Source: Candidatus Moraniibacteriota bacterium (GTDB lineage: Bacteria > Patescibacteriota > Minisyncoccia > Moranbacterales > UBA9337). From it: a stretch of DNA of 34,206 nucleotides. The position numbers were made by a program, and so were the translations under genes. The stretch is taken from positions 1 to 34,206 of the forward strand of contig JALNYX010000005.1 of assembly GCA_023229615.1 (NCBI GenBank). The letters are read 5' to 3'. How positions within the stretch are numbered: position 1 is the first letter of the stretch; every line of letters begins with the position of its first letter. The notes below the pieces were generated by a model. That model had not been told where the DNA came from and ran no database searches. It was given only the letters and a program-made list of their open reading frames with translations. Shown piece after piece: positions 13,498 through 20,113 of this stretch.

Positions 13498-14457
13498 ATG
13501 ACTACGAGAACTGAAACCAACAGCGCATTCCTGTTCCCGAATGAAAGAATCCTCTTTCAGATTAAGGAAGGCATGTGCAGCAGACGCTGTGTCTATTGCT
13601 ATGAAAAAGGCAAGGCCAGCAAGGAAATGCCTTTCGAAGTGTTGGAGCATGGATTTAAAATGCTTAAATCCCTCAATATTAAAGAAGCGGAACTGATTGG
13701 CTCAGAACCAACCGAATATTCAAAATGGGATTTGTTGATCCAATTAGCCAAGGAAAATGAACTGGGTCTGACTGTATACACCAGCGGCCTTCACCTTGAA
13801 AGATTGGACAATGACCAGGTCAAAGGTCTCATTATGCACGTTATGTTCGAGCCTGACAAGGCATTTATGGAGGGAGTCATGAAATTGCTGGACAGAGGTC
13901 AATTCATCTACTTGCGAGTTAATTTCGACTCGGAGGCATTGGAAGAGAAAAACATTATTCATAGCTTCCTCAACCAATTGCCAGCGCGTTACCACGCGCA
14001 AGTATCATTGAAATATTCCTTCACCGCTAAAACGGAGGATCCTGCTCTGAAATTTACCGACATAGCTGCATTTAAGCGAATCAAGCCTGAGTTTCTGATG
14101 TTTTGCAAAGAAACTCACTCCTTGTTTCCCGATGTATCCATGTACTCCGAAAGACCCATTTTCAAATGTTGCTTCACCCCAGAAGAGCGCGAGGATTATG
14201 CTTACGCCGGACTGGATTCAAGGTGTAATATGGAGTACACGGTATATAAGGACAGCCTGATTGGCCTATGTCCGCCGGTTGAAAGATTGATTCCGAAAAG
14301 AAAGATCGAAACCGACTCACAGATGATCAGGTCAATTTCAGAGTTAAGGAGGGAAATGCAAAAACTTGCCAAAAAACCATCGTTCGAGGAATGTAAGAGT
14401 TGTGAATTTTCACAAGACGCCAGTTGTCAGGGCGGCTGCTTTTCTTACAAACTTTGA
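13498..14457 (+). CDS. Radical SAM protein with C-terminal SPASM-like cysteines
   Basis: 319 aa. The 4Fe-4S cluster motif CSRRCVYC (C27-x3-C31-x2-C34) is preceded by ILFQIKEGM, as in many peptide-modifying or heme-type radical SAM proteins. A glutamate/serine-rich SAM-binding region follows (EAELIGSEPTEYSKWD). The C-terminus carries a cysteine cluster (C299-x2-C302-x7-C310-x3-C314, SCQGGCFSYKL) and further Cys at CCF, SRC and LCPP, which would bind auxiliary clusters (SPASM/twitch-like). A ribosome-binding site AAGGAG precedes the ATG by 7 bases. No precursor-peptide gene is visible nearby, so the substrate is unknown. Compared with its neighbours the gene is visibly less A/T-rich (many CTG, GCC), which may point to transfer. 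It is divergent from trmB paralogue 4. Confidence 0.82.
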   Translation: MTTRTETNSAFLFPNERILFQIKEGMCSRRCVYCYEKGKASKEMPFEVLEHGFKMLKSLNIKEAELIGSEPTEYSKWDLLIQLAKENELGLTVYTSGLHLERLDNDQVKGLIMHVMFEPDKAFMEGVMKLLDRGQFIYLRVNFDSEALEEKNIIHSFLNQLPARYHAQVSLKYSFTAKTEDPALKFTDIAAFKRIKPEFLMFCKETHSLFPDVSMYSERPIFKCCFTPEEREDYAYAGLDSRCNMEYTVYKDSLIGLCPPVERLIPKRKIETDSQMIRSISELRREMQKLAKKPSFEECKSCEFSQDASCQGGCFSYKL

Positions 14458-14467
14458 ACCACGTCCT

Positions 14468-14502
14468 ATATCCCCTTGCGGTTTTTCGCGAGGGGATATT
14501 TT
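14468..14502 (+). terminator. Terminator of the radical SAM gene
   Basis: ATATCCCCTTGCG (14468-14480) pairs over 13 bp (one G-U) with CGCGAGGGGATAT (14487-14499), loop gttttt, then TTT. Confidence 0.85.
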
Positions 14503-14522
14503 AACAATTAACCCAAAAAATT

Positions 14523-15191
14523 ATGAATAAAAAAGAATTGTTATATGAAAATTATGACACATTAATTAAAAAATGTGTTCCTGGTTATCAAAAAATTTTC
14601 CGCCTCATGGCAAATGGCCTGAACGAATGCACCAGCGATATTTTAGATATTGGAATCGGAACGGGAAATTTGGAAAAGTTTATATTTGAAAAATTTCCAC
14701 AGGCTAAAATAACCGGAATTGATACGTCAAAAAAATTCATCGGAATTGCCGCTTCGAAATACCAGAACAAAAAATTAAAAATAATTAATTCTGACATAAA
14801 GAATTACTTATTGATAAAAAACAAATTTAGCGCAATCGTATCATCATTGACCATTCATCATTTTGAAGATGCTGAGAAGATAGGATTGTTTAAAAAAATA
14901 TATCGCAGTCTGAAATCAGACGGAGTTTTTATAAACTTCGATATGATTAAGCCGGAAACAAAAAAAGATTTTCTGCAAGCGCGAAGAAACTTGTTTCAAA
15001 ATTGGAAAGCCAATGGATTATCCGAAGACTTTATTGAGAAAGAAAAAAAAGAAATGGAAGAAAGAGACAGACTGGTTGAATTATCCAAGCAAAAAAGATG
15101 GCTCAAGGAAATTGGATTCACCTTTAAAATTATCTACAAAAGTGAACTTTTTTGCGTCTATAAATGTACTAAAAAAACACGCGGGCATTAA
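14523..15191 (+). CDS. Class I SAM-dependent methyltransferase, 222 aa
   Basis: Motif I is DILDIGIGTGNLEKFI (about residues 38-53); the acidic end of strand 2 is ITGIDTSKKF; then NSDIKNYLL (motif II) and FSAIVSSLTIHHFED (motif IV) followed by FKKIYRSLKSDGVFINFDMI. This is a compact ubiquinone/menaquinone-methyltransferase-like fold with unknown substrate. The C-terminal part is a lysine/glutamate-rich helix (EKEKKEMEERDRL). It starts 65 bp downstream of the radical SAM gene but beyond its terminator, with no strong ribosome-binding site, so expression may be separate or by read-through. It differs from the methyltransferase at 8787 and has no receiver-like part. Confidence 0.85.
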   Translation: MNKKELLYENYDTLIKKCVPGYQKIFRLMANGLNECTSDILDIGIGTGNLEKFIFEKFPQAKITGIDTSKKFIGIAASKYQNKKLKIINSDIKNYLLIKNKFSAIVSSLTIHHFEDAEKIGLFKKIYRSLKSDGVFINFDMIKPETKKDFLQARRNLFQNWKANGLSEDFIEKEKKEMEERDRLVELSKQKRWLKEIGFTFKIIYKSELFCVYKCTKKTRGH

Positions 15192-15205
15192 ACCTCGCGT
15201 GTTTT
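15174..15205 (+). terminator. Terminator overlapping the methyltransferase stop
   Basis: AAAACACGCG (15174-15183) and CGCGTGTTTT (15196-15205) are perfect 10-bp arms; the TAA stop lies in the loop. The A/T-flanked stem could serve both converging genes. Confidence 0.8.
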
Positions 15206-15226
15206 AATTTTGAAAATCCATCTAAA

Positions 15227-16348
15227 TCAAAACCAAACCTTTTCATCTTCTCTTTCTTCATCTTCCTTGGTATTATCACCATCCGAACCCGATTCATTAT
15301 TAATTACAGTACCCTTTTCTTCTCTAACTTTTTTCCTATCAACAACTTTTTCTTTTTTACTCTCCAACAACTCCGGATATTCAACCGCCATCTGGGAAAA
15401 CTTTTCAATTTTTTGCACCTCGGCGATTTCCACTTCAAAAACAACCTCCTTGAATTGATATCTCATTTCCCGCAGAATGTCATGAATCTGTTCATCGCTT
15501 TCCGTTTCAATGTCCAACATCAGCTGCCAATTGCCCATCACCGGGATGTAATTGCGGATATTGGAGTGTTTCACGCAAAAATCATAAAGTAGTTTCAATT
15601 TGTCTTCGTCATACTGCAAAAGCTTGAACAAAACCCGATAGGCCCTGATTCCGATTTCGGCGTGATTGAGTGTCATCGCTGTTTTGGTGATGACTTGTTT
15701 CTTGTTCAATCGCTCAAACATCGCATGCACACTGCTGACAGACAGATCGAGAATCTCCGCCACCCGAATCCACTCCATCCGACCATCCACTTGCAAAATC
15801 GACAGCATCTTTCTTTCATTTTCTGAAAGCTTGGCCAAACCGCGCGAACTGCCGGAAAAATTGGTTATCTTGTACTCGTTATTTTTTCCGACCAGATATG
15901 TCCGCGGAAAACTTTCAAATCCCATACCCACTGCCATTTCCATCATCGCGATCTTTTTTCCAAATTTAGCTAAAAACTTTTTCAAAACCGCATTGTGTTC
16001 AAAAACATCTTTAGTAGTGATGCAGATCATCGCATCGGCATAGCCCCGGCAACGCAAAACGATCGGCATATTTTGGTTTTGCGCGAAATAGGCGAAAATG
16101 TTTTCCTCGTCTTCTTTGGTTAGACCGCTGAATTTGAGCCAATATGCCCAAAAAAATGGATAGCCCGCCTTTTCATAATCGGCAAAAGCCCAAAAATTCC
16201 GGATAGCTCCGCCCAAAAGCAGGTTTTCCACGTGGTATTTGACCACTTGAGCCGTCGTACCAATCGCCCGGCCAATCTCGGAATAGCCCGCCCGCCCATC
16301 TTTGTCCAATTCAAAAAGTATCTTTTTATCTAATTCTGTGAGTTTCAT
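15227..16348 (-). CDS. Tandem Lrp/AsnC-type transcriptional regulator
   Basis: 373 aa, about twice the length of a single Lrp/AsnC protein. Repeat 1: HTH LTELDKKILFELDKDGRAGY, then SEIGRAIGTTAQVVKYHVEN (residues 3-45), and a first RAM-like domain. Repeat 2: HTH LSENERKMLSILQVDGRMEW, then VAEILDLSVSSVHAMFERLN (about 175-215), and a second sensor region (YRVLFKLLQYDEDKLKLLYD, NWQLMLDIETESDEQIHDIL). The C-terminal tail (about 340-373) is very acidic and disordered (SGSDGDNTKEDEEREDEK). The promoter is at 16375-16403 (TTGCAA, 17 bp, TAAAAT). It is divergent from the 156-aa gene, exactly where the other modules have a TrmB. Confidence 0.82.
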   Translation of the reverse strand: MKLTELDKKILFELDKDGRAGYSEIGRAIGTTAQVVKYHVENLLLGGAIRNFWAFADYEKAGYPFFWAYWLKFSGLTKEDEENIFAYFAQNQNMPIVLRCRGYADAMICITTKDVFEHNAVLKKFLAKFGKKIAMMEMAVGMGFESFPRTYLVGKNNEYKITNFSGSSRGLAKLSENERKMLSILQVDGRMEWIRVAEILDLSVSSVHAMFERLNKKQVITKTAMTLNHAEIGIRAYRVLFKLLQYDEDKLKLLYDFCVKHSNIRNYIPVMGNWQLMLDIETESDEQIHDILREMRYQFKEVVFEVEIAEVQKIEKFSQMAVEYPELLESKKEKVVDRKKVREEKGTVINNESGSDGDNTKEDEEREDEKVWF

Positions 16349-16374
16349 TTTTTAATTTATTCGTTTATACATAC

Positions 16375-16403
16375 ATTTTAGCATATTTTTTATCATTTTG
16401 CAA
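16375..16403 (-). promoter_or_regulatory. Promoter of the tandem Lrp/AsnC gene
   Basis: Minus strand: TTGCAA (16403-16398), 17-bp spacer, TAAAAT (16380-16375). It overlaps closely with the divergent promoter at 16412, so one bound regulator could influence both. Confidence 0.6.
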
Positions 16404-16411
16404 GCTTTATC

Positions 16412-16516
16412 TTGAAATATTACACATTTTGCTGTATAATAACCTGTTAAGCTAAGAAAGTAAGTATTGAGCTTAACACTAGGTCTTTAAAAACTTAATC
16501 GCCCACTTTCGGGCGA
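16412..16516 (+). promoter_or_regulatory. Promoter, 5'-terminal hairpin and second hairpin (cassette 6)
   Basis: TTGAAA 16412-16417, 17-bp spacer, TATAAT 16435-16440, five bases, then GTTAAGCT (16446-16453) with its perfect complement AGCTTAAC (16470-16477). The second hairpin has arms TCGCCC (16499-16504) and GGGCGA (16511-16516). The Shine-Dalgarno AGAGGAG follows. Confidence 0.8.
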
Positions 16517-16540
16517 CAATCATTCAAGAGGAGAACGATC

Positions 16541-17011
16541 ATGTTGGAGAAGGTGTGCAGTAGAGTAATACCCGCTTGCGACGGTAAAGACAGGCTGGGC
16601 GATAGGTTTAACATGCTTGGCTGTTTCAAGGGACTGCTCTATAAAAAAATAGAGCCGGCAACAAAGGAAACGGTTGTTGATATATACAAACTGTCAAAAG
16701 GTGTCCAAAGAACGGTGGAAGAAATATATCAGTCTCTTTCACTTGACAAAAGTGCCTTGTATCTCACACAGGCACAAATTAGACAGTTCCTCTTGGATAT
16801 TGACTGGAGACCCATCCAGCGCCAAAACATTTTGTTTTTGATGAAATGGGGAATCGGAGGAATGATTCTCCGTATGGAGTGTGGGCCGTATGGAATCCCC
16901 TATTTTGAAATGAGTGGAATGGAAGAATGTGGAAGGAATTGGCAAGCAGAGAGAGACGACGAGATTAATCAGCAGTACTACTTCGTCGTTCCTGCAACAC
17001 GACGCTCATAA
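16541..17011 (+). CDS. Hypothetical protein, 156 aa (cassette 6)
   Basis: Unrecognised soluble protein without a signal peptide or membrane segment. Residues about 45-90 look helical, with a possible helix-turn-helix-like stretch (SKGVQRTVEEIYQSLSLDKS, then QIRQFLLDIDW); the C-terminal part is aromatic and acidic (YFEMSGMEECGRNWQAERDD). The ribosome-binding site AGAGGAG is 8 bases before the ATG. It is single-gene between its own leader and an AAGCCAG-type terminator, divergent from the Lrp/AsnC-type regulator. DNA binding is only a possibility. Confidence 0.68.
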   Translation: MLEKVCSRVIPACDGKDRLGDRFNMLGCFKGLLYKKIEPATKETVVDIYKLSKGVQRTVEEIYQSLSLDKSALYLTQAQIRQFLLDIDWRPIQRQNILFLMKWGIGGMILRMECGPYGIPYFEMSGMEECGRNWQAERDDEINQQYYFVVPATRRS

Positions 17012-17019
17012 AGTTCAAC

Positions 17020-17056
17020 AAAAGCCAGTAACCCATCGCGGTTCCTGGCTTTTTCC
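17020..17056 (+). terminator. AAGCCAG-type terminator (cassette 6)
   Basis: AAAGCCAG-t-AACC pairs with GGTT-c-CTGGCTTT; loop CATCGC, then T run. It is almost identical to 11177-11213. Confidence 0.85.
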
Positions 17057-17076
17057 TTTTTTTCCGAATGATAAGT

Positions 17077-17370
17077 TTATTTTGCAATTTCAAATTTGTC
17101 TTTATTAATTTCCTCCAACATTTGCAAAGTCGCTTGCACCGAAGGATTTTCGGTATTTTTAAGCGTTAAGTTTTTTCCATATCTTTTTTGCAAGGGCGTC
17201 AAAAACTCATCGCCCCACGAAGGCGTGAAAGTGATAACTCCTGAAAAATCAATTTCCACATTTTCATTTTCAGAAACTTCACGCAAAACCGGCTCAAAAG
17301 CCGCCAAGGCTTCTTTTCCATTTTGTCTGGAAATCAAAGTCGTACCAAATTTTCTTAATTGAATGATCAT
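17077..17370 (-). CDS. STAS-like (DUF4325-type) protein, 97 aa
   Basis: 97 aa, matching the small STAS-like DUF4325 family: an N-terminal strand (MIIQLRKFGTTLISRQNGKE), a helix, then VEIDFSGVITFTPSWGDEFL, where the anti-sigma-antagonist-like core (DFSGV..SWGDEF) is seen. STAS-like proteins pair with GHKL ATPases in partner-switching modules. The gene starts 12 bp after the stop of the MerR-HTH/GHKL gene, so both are in one operon. The canonical STAS serine cannot be placed with certainty; Ser at FSGV or PSWG is possible. Confidence 0.75.
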   Translation of the reverse strand: MIIQLRKFGTTLISRQNGKEALAAFEPVLREVSENENVEIDFSGVITFTPSWGDEFLTPLQKRYGKNLTLKNTENPSVQATLQMLEEINKDKFEIAK

Positions 17371-17382
17371 ATTTTTATGCTT

Positions 17383-18123
17383 TTAAAAATTTATTAAAAC
17401 GACACATCCTTGCACATACCCACTTTCTTTTTGTATATACAAACTTAAATCATCCTTTTTTAAATCCAATCTTGCGCTTCCAGTTTTAAATAAAAGTTTT
17501 ATATCATTTTTCACAACCACATTCTTAACAAATTTCAATCCATTACCTCGCGCTTCAGGTGCCCGTCCGGAAATAATTTCTGAGAAAGCAACTTTCAAGG
17601 CTTGTTCATCTGATTCTAATTCTGGTCTTACTCTTTTTAAAGTTTTTAAAATCCCTTGTCCGCGATCAGCCAAAACAACTTCCCGTTTTTCTACATCATA
17701 ACCAAAAAATATTCCGGGAATATCTGTCCAATTTCCCAAATTATGATCGAATGAATTATTACCAATCTCTCCGACAATTGCCGATACTAACGGAAAAGTA
17801 TTTTCCAATCCAGCAATCTGGCCTAAGTTTTTCTCAAATTTCATAACTCGCGATTGAAAAACCAAACTATTTTGACAATAAAATATTTCGTCCGGTTCAA
17901 CGGGGTTAATATTAGAAACCCAGTCTTGAGCAATTTTAAAAAGATCAGATGCCAAAACATCTTCTTTCTTCATAAATTCATTCACATAATCTTCTCGATA
18001 AAAGCGCTTTCCACTCTTTCTAATAGCCACAAAACGCCCAGACTTGTCCCATCGACGCAGGGTATCAATAGATATATTCATTTTTCTGGCCACTTCGCCA
18101 ATTGATATTAATTTTATACTCAT
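17383..18123 (-). CDS. MerR-type HTH fused to a GHKL (histidine-kinase-like) ATPase
   Basis: 246 aa. Residues 6-50 form a MerR/excisionase-type winged HTH (SIGEVARKMNISIDTLRRWD, then GRFVAIRKSGKRFYREDYVN). Residues about 100-245 form a GHKL ATP-binding domain: N box EIGNNSFDH (119-127), G1 box DRGQGI (153-158), G2 box RGNGLKFV (192-199). No dimerisation/His-phosphoacceptor domain exists, as in anti-sigma kinases (SpoIIAB/RsbW type). With the STAS-like partner downstream this reads as a partner switch that binds DNA itself. Four direct repeats of ACCTATGCA with 21-, 10- and 21-bp spacing lie directly upstream (18169-18229), and the promoter has a good TATAAT with a poor -35. The repeats are the likely operator. 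Confidence 0.8.
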   Translation of the reverse strand: MSIKLISIGEVARKMNISIDTLRRWDKSGRFVAIRKSGKRFYREDYVNEFMKKEDVLASDLFKIAQDWVSNINPVEPDEIFYCQNSLVFQSRVMKFEKNLGQIAGLENTFPLVSAIVGEIGNNSFDHNLGNWTDIPGIFFGYDVEKREVVLADRGQGILKTLKRVRPELESDEQALKVAFSEIISGRAPEARGNGLKFVKNVVVKNDIKLLFKTGSARLDLKKDDLSLYIQKESGYVQGCVVLINF

Positions 18124-18168
18124 TTTCGGTATTTTTTAATTATATACCTATTTTAGCACATATTTAAT

Positions 18169-18229
18169 ACCTATGCAAGTATGCCATACACCTATGCAGA
18201 CCTATGCAACGTTAGGCAATACCTATGCA
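18169..18229. repeat. Four helically phased direct repeats (operator array)
   Basis: ACCTATGCA occurs at 18169-18177, 18190-18198, 18200-18208 and 18221-18229. The starts differ by 21, 10 and 21 bp, that is about 2, 1 and 2 helical turns, so all copies face the same side of the DNA. A partial copy (ACCTAT) at 18146 overlaps the -10 of the MerR-HTH/GHKL gene. Confidence 0.8.
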
Positions 18230-18234
18230 AACTG

Positions 18235-18318
18235 TGGGGATGGAGAGACTCGAATTCTCACGACATTACTGCTACCAGTATCTGAAGTATGCGTGTATAC
18301 CAATTGCACCACTAAGGC
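18235..18318 (-). tRNA. Degenerate tRNA-Leu(CAG)-like sequence
   Basis: Minus strand: the D-arm region (TGGTGCAATTGGTATACACG), CATAC before the putative loop TTCAGAT (anticodon CAG), a small hairpin ACTG-gtag-CAGT like a variable arm, and a T arm GAGAA-TTCGAGT-CTCTC. The 3' acceptor half CATCCCC-A is intact, but the 5' half (GCCTTAG) cannot pair with it, the anticodon stem has no proper 3' side, and the T stem has an A-C mismatch. It is probably a pseudo-tRNA. AGGCAATAC flanks it directly on both sides (18214-18222 and 18315-18323). Confidence 0.45.
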
Positions 18319-18327
18319 AATACTAAT

Positions 18328-19845
18328 TTATTTCACCCAATACTTCCCCTTCAGCTCCTTGTCATCCTCCTCTTTTTTCTCTTCAATTTTTTCTTTTGCC
18401 ATTTCGCGCAATTTTGACAGATCTTCCTTGTCAAGTTCCGTCGCTTTTTTGAGCAAATACTGGCGGTTATTCTTTTTTGCATCTTCAATCACTTCTGCCA
18501 AAAGCACGTCCAGAATTGCGCCGATTTTCGGACCAGGGGCAAGTTTCAATTCTTTGATCAAATCATTACCGCCGATTTTCAGCATTTTTACCGATACCGC
18601 ATCTTTGGAAACCTTGTCGATCAAATATTCCAAGTGGCGCAATTTGTACGGCTTGGCTTTCGGCGTTCCGCTTCCCAGTCGGTCAGCGATTCGCACATCC
18701 ATCAAATCTTTCATATTTTCCAGCCCGACTTTTTGAATCAACCTGCGAACAGATGCCTCACCAACTTCTTCGGGATTATAATAAAACATATGATTATCCA
18801 CCAATAGTACGACCTTATTGATAATTTCATTGGAAAACTTGAGCCGCTGCAAAATCTTTTTTGCTACGCGCGCACCAACATGATCATGATTATAGAAAGT
18901 TGAATAATATCCCTCGCCTCTTTTGGTCTGCGGTTTGGCGATATCATGCAAAAGCGCCGCCAAACGCACTTCAAGTTTTTTTGAAGGGCAAAATTTGAGT
19001 GCCAACAAGTTGTGCTTGTATATTGTGTGAATATGATGGCGGTTCTGTCCCACATCCACCCCATTTTCCAACTCCGGAATCACGAAATTCAAAAGTCCGG
19101 TTTCATGAAGCATATCTACTCCTTCCGCCGGATTGCTTGACAGAATTATTTTGGAAAATTCATCCTTTACTCTTTCCGTAGAAATATATTCTATATGAGA
19201 AACATTCTTTTTTATTGCTTCTAACGTTTTTTCTTCAATATCAAATCCTAGTTGTGAATGAAACCGCACCGCTCGCATCATCCGCAAAGCATCTTCGTCA
19301 AATCTCTCATTTGCATCGCCTACAGCTCGAACAATCCTGTTTTTAATATCTTTCCTCCCATCAAACAAATCTACAATCTCATGATCAATTCCGTCCATAG
19401 ATTCGCCTTTTATTTGCAACTTCGCATCGGTTTTTTTAATTTTCAAGGCAATCGAATTTACTGTGAAATCTCTCCTCGACAAATCTTCTTCCAGTGTTTT
19501 GGCAAACTTCACCTCATCCGGTCTTCTTTTATCGGAATATTTTGATTCAATTCGATAGGTCGTCACCTCAACAATTTCTTTCTTTTCTTCTTGATTCTCA
19601 ATTCCTGATTCCTGATTCCTAATCTTTATCCCCACTGTTCCAAAATCATTTTCGTAAAAACTATTTTCCTCACCAAAAATTTCCAAAACTTCCTCCGGCT
19701 TAGCACTTGTGGTCACATCCCAATCATTAGGCTCTTTGTCCATAATCAAATCGCGCACACATCCTCCAACGATATACGCTTCAAATCCGGCTTTTTGAAT
19801 TTTTTCCAAAACCTCAATAACCTGAGATGGAATTTTTTTAATCAT
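18328..19845 (-). CDS. cca: CCA tRNA nucleotidyltransferase with HD domain
   Basis: 505 aa. The class II nucleotidyltransferase head is YIVGGCVRDLIMDKEPNDWD, then VTTSAKPEEV, giving GG and the metal-binding D-x-D (DWD). The conserved YRIESKYSDKRRPDEV, then EEDLSRRDFTVNSIAL, and the RNA-binding neck (RFDEDALRMMRAVRF) follow. The HD motif LAALLHDIAKP (about residue 280-290) is followed by the C-terminal domain. It adds or repairs the 3' CCA of tRNAs. The adjacent tRNA-Ala lacks an encoded CCA, so the enzyme is needed. An insert around residues 78-90 (NQESGIENQEEKKE) looks like a local repeat expansion. The acidic/lysine C-tail ends KELKGKYWVK; copies of its code occur at 11231 and perhaps 12495. 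Confidence 0.93.
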   Translation of the reverse strand: MIKKIPSQVIEVLEKIQKAGFEAYIVGGCVRDLIMDKEPNDWDVTTSAKPEEVLEIFGEENSFYENDFGTVGIKIRNQESGIENQEEKKEIVEVTTYRIESKYSDKRRPDEVKFAKTLEEDLSRRDFTVNSIALKIKKTDAKLQIKGESMDGIDHEIVDLFDGRKDIKNRIVRAVGDANERFDEDALRMMRAVRFHSQLGFDIEEKTLEAIKKNVSHIEYISTERVKDEFSKIILSSNPAEGVDMLHETGLLNFVIPELENGVDVGQNRHHIHTIYKHNLLALKFCPSKKLEVRLAALLHDIAKPQTKRGEGYYSTFYNHDHVGARVAKKILQRLKFSNEIINKVVLLVDNHMFYYNPEEVGEASVRRLIQKVGLENMKDLMDVRIADRLGSGTPKAKPYKLRHLEYLIDKVSKDAVSVKMLKIGGNDLIKELKLAPGPKIGAILDVLLAEVIEDAKKNNRQYLLKKATELDKEDLSKLREMAKEKIEEKKEEDDKELKGKYWVK

Positions 19846-19854
19846 ATAACGAAA

Positions 19855-19929
19855 TGGTGCTCTCGGCAGGAGTTGAACCTGCGTCTAAGGCTTAGGAGTC
19901 CCTTGTTCTATCCACTGAACTACGAGAGC
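19855..19929 (-). tRNA. tRNA-Arg (anticodon CCT)
   Basis: Acceptor GCTCTCG pairs with CGAGAGC; D stem GTTC/GAAC; anticodon loop CTCCTAA (anticodon CCT, codon AGG); T arm GCAGG-TTCAACT-CCTGC. CCA is encoded (19857-19855). The anticodon stem AGGGA/GCCTT has an A-G mismatch next to the loop and one G-U pair. Confidence 0.9.
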
Positions 19930-20040
19930 TTATAAATTTATATACCACCTCTTTACAATACCACAGTCACGATTTTAAACAAACAAAAAACCACAAAGAG
20001 TGGCCGCTGCATAAAAAAGTTAAAATTATTTTAAATGCAG

Positions 20041-20113
20041 TGGACCATGCCGGATTCGAACCGGCTGCCTCTTCCATGCCATGGAAGCGCTCTACCAATT
20101 GAGCTAATGGCCC
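20041..20113 (-). tRNA. tRNA-Ala (anticodon GGC)
   Basis: Acceptor GGGCCAT with ATGGTCC, including the G3-U70 wobble, the alanine identity element. D stem GCTC/GAGC; anticodon arm CTTCC-ATGGCAT-GGAAG (GGC); T arm GCCGG-TTCGAAT-CCGGC. After the discriminator A the sequence is CTG, so CCA is not encoded. Confidence 0.95.
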
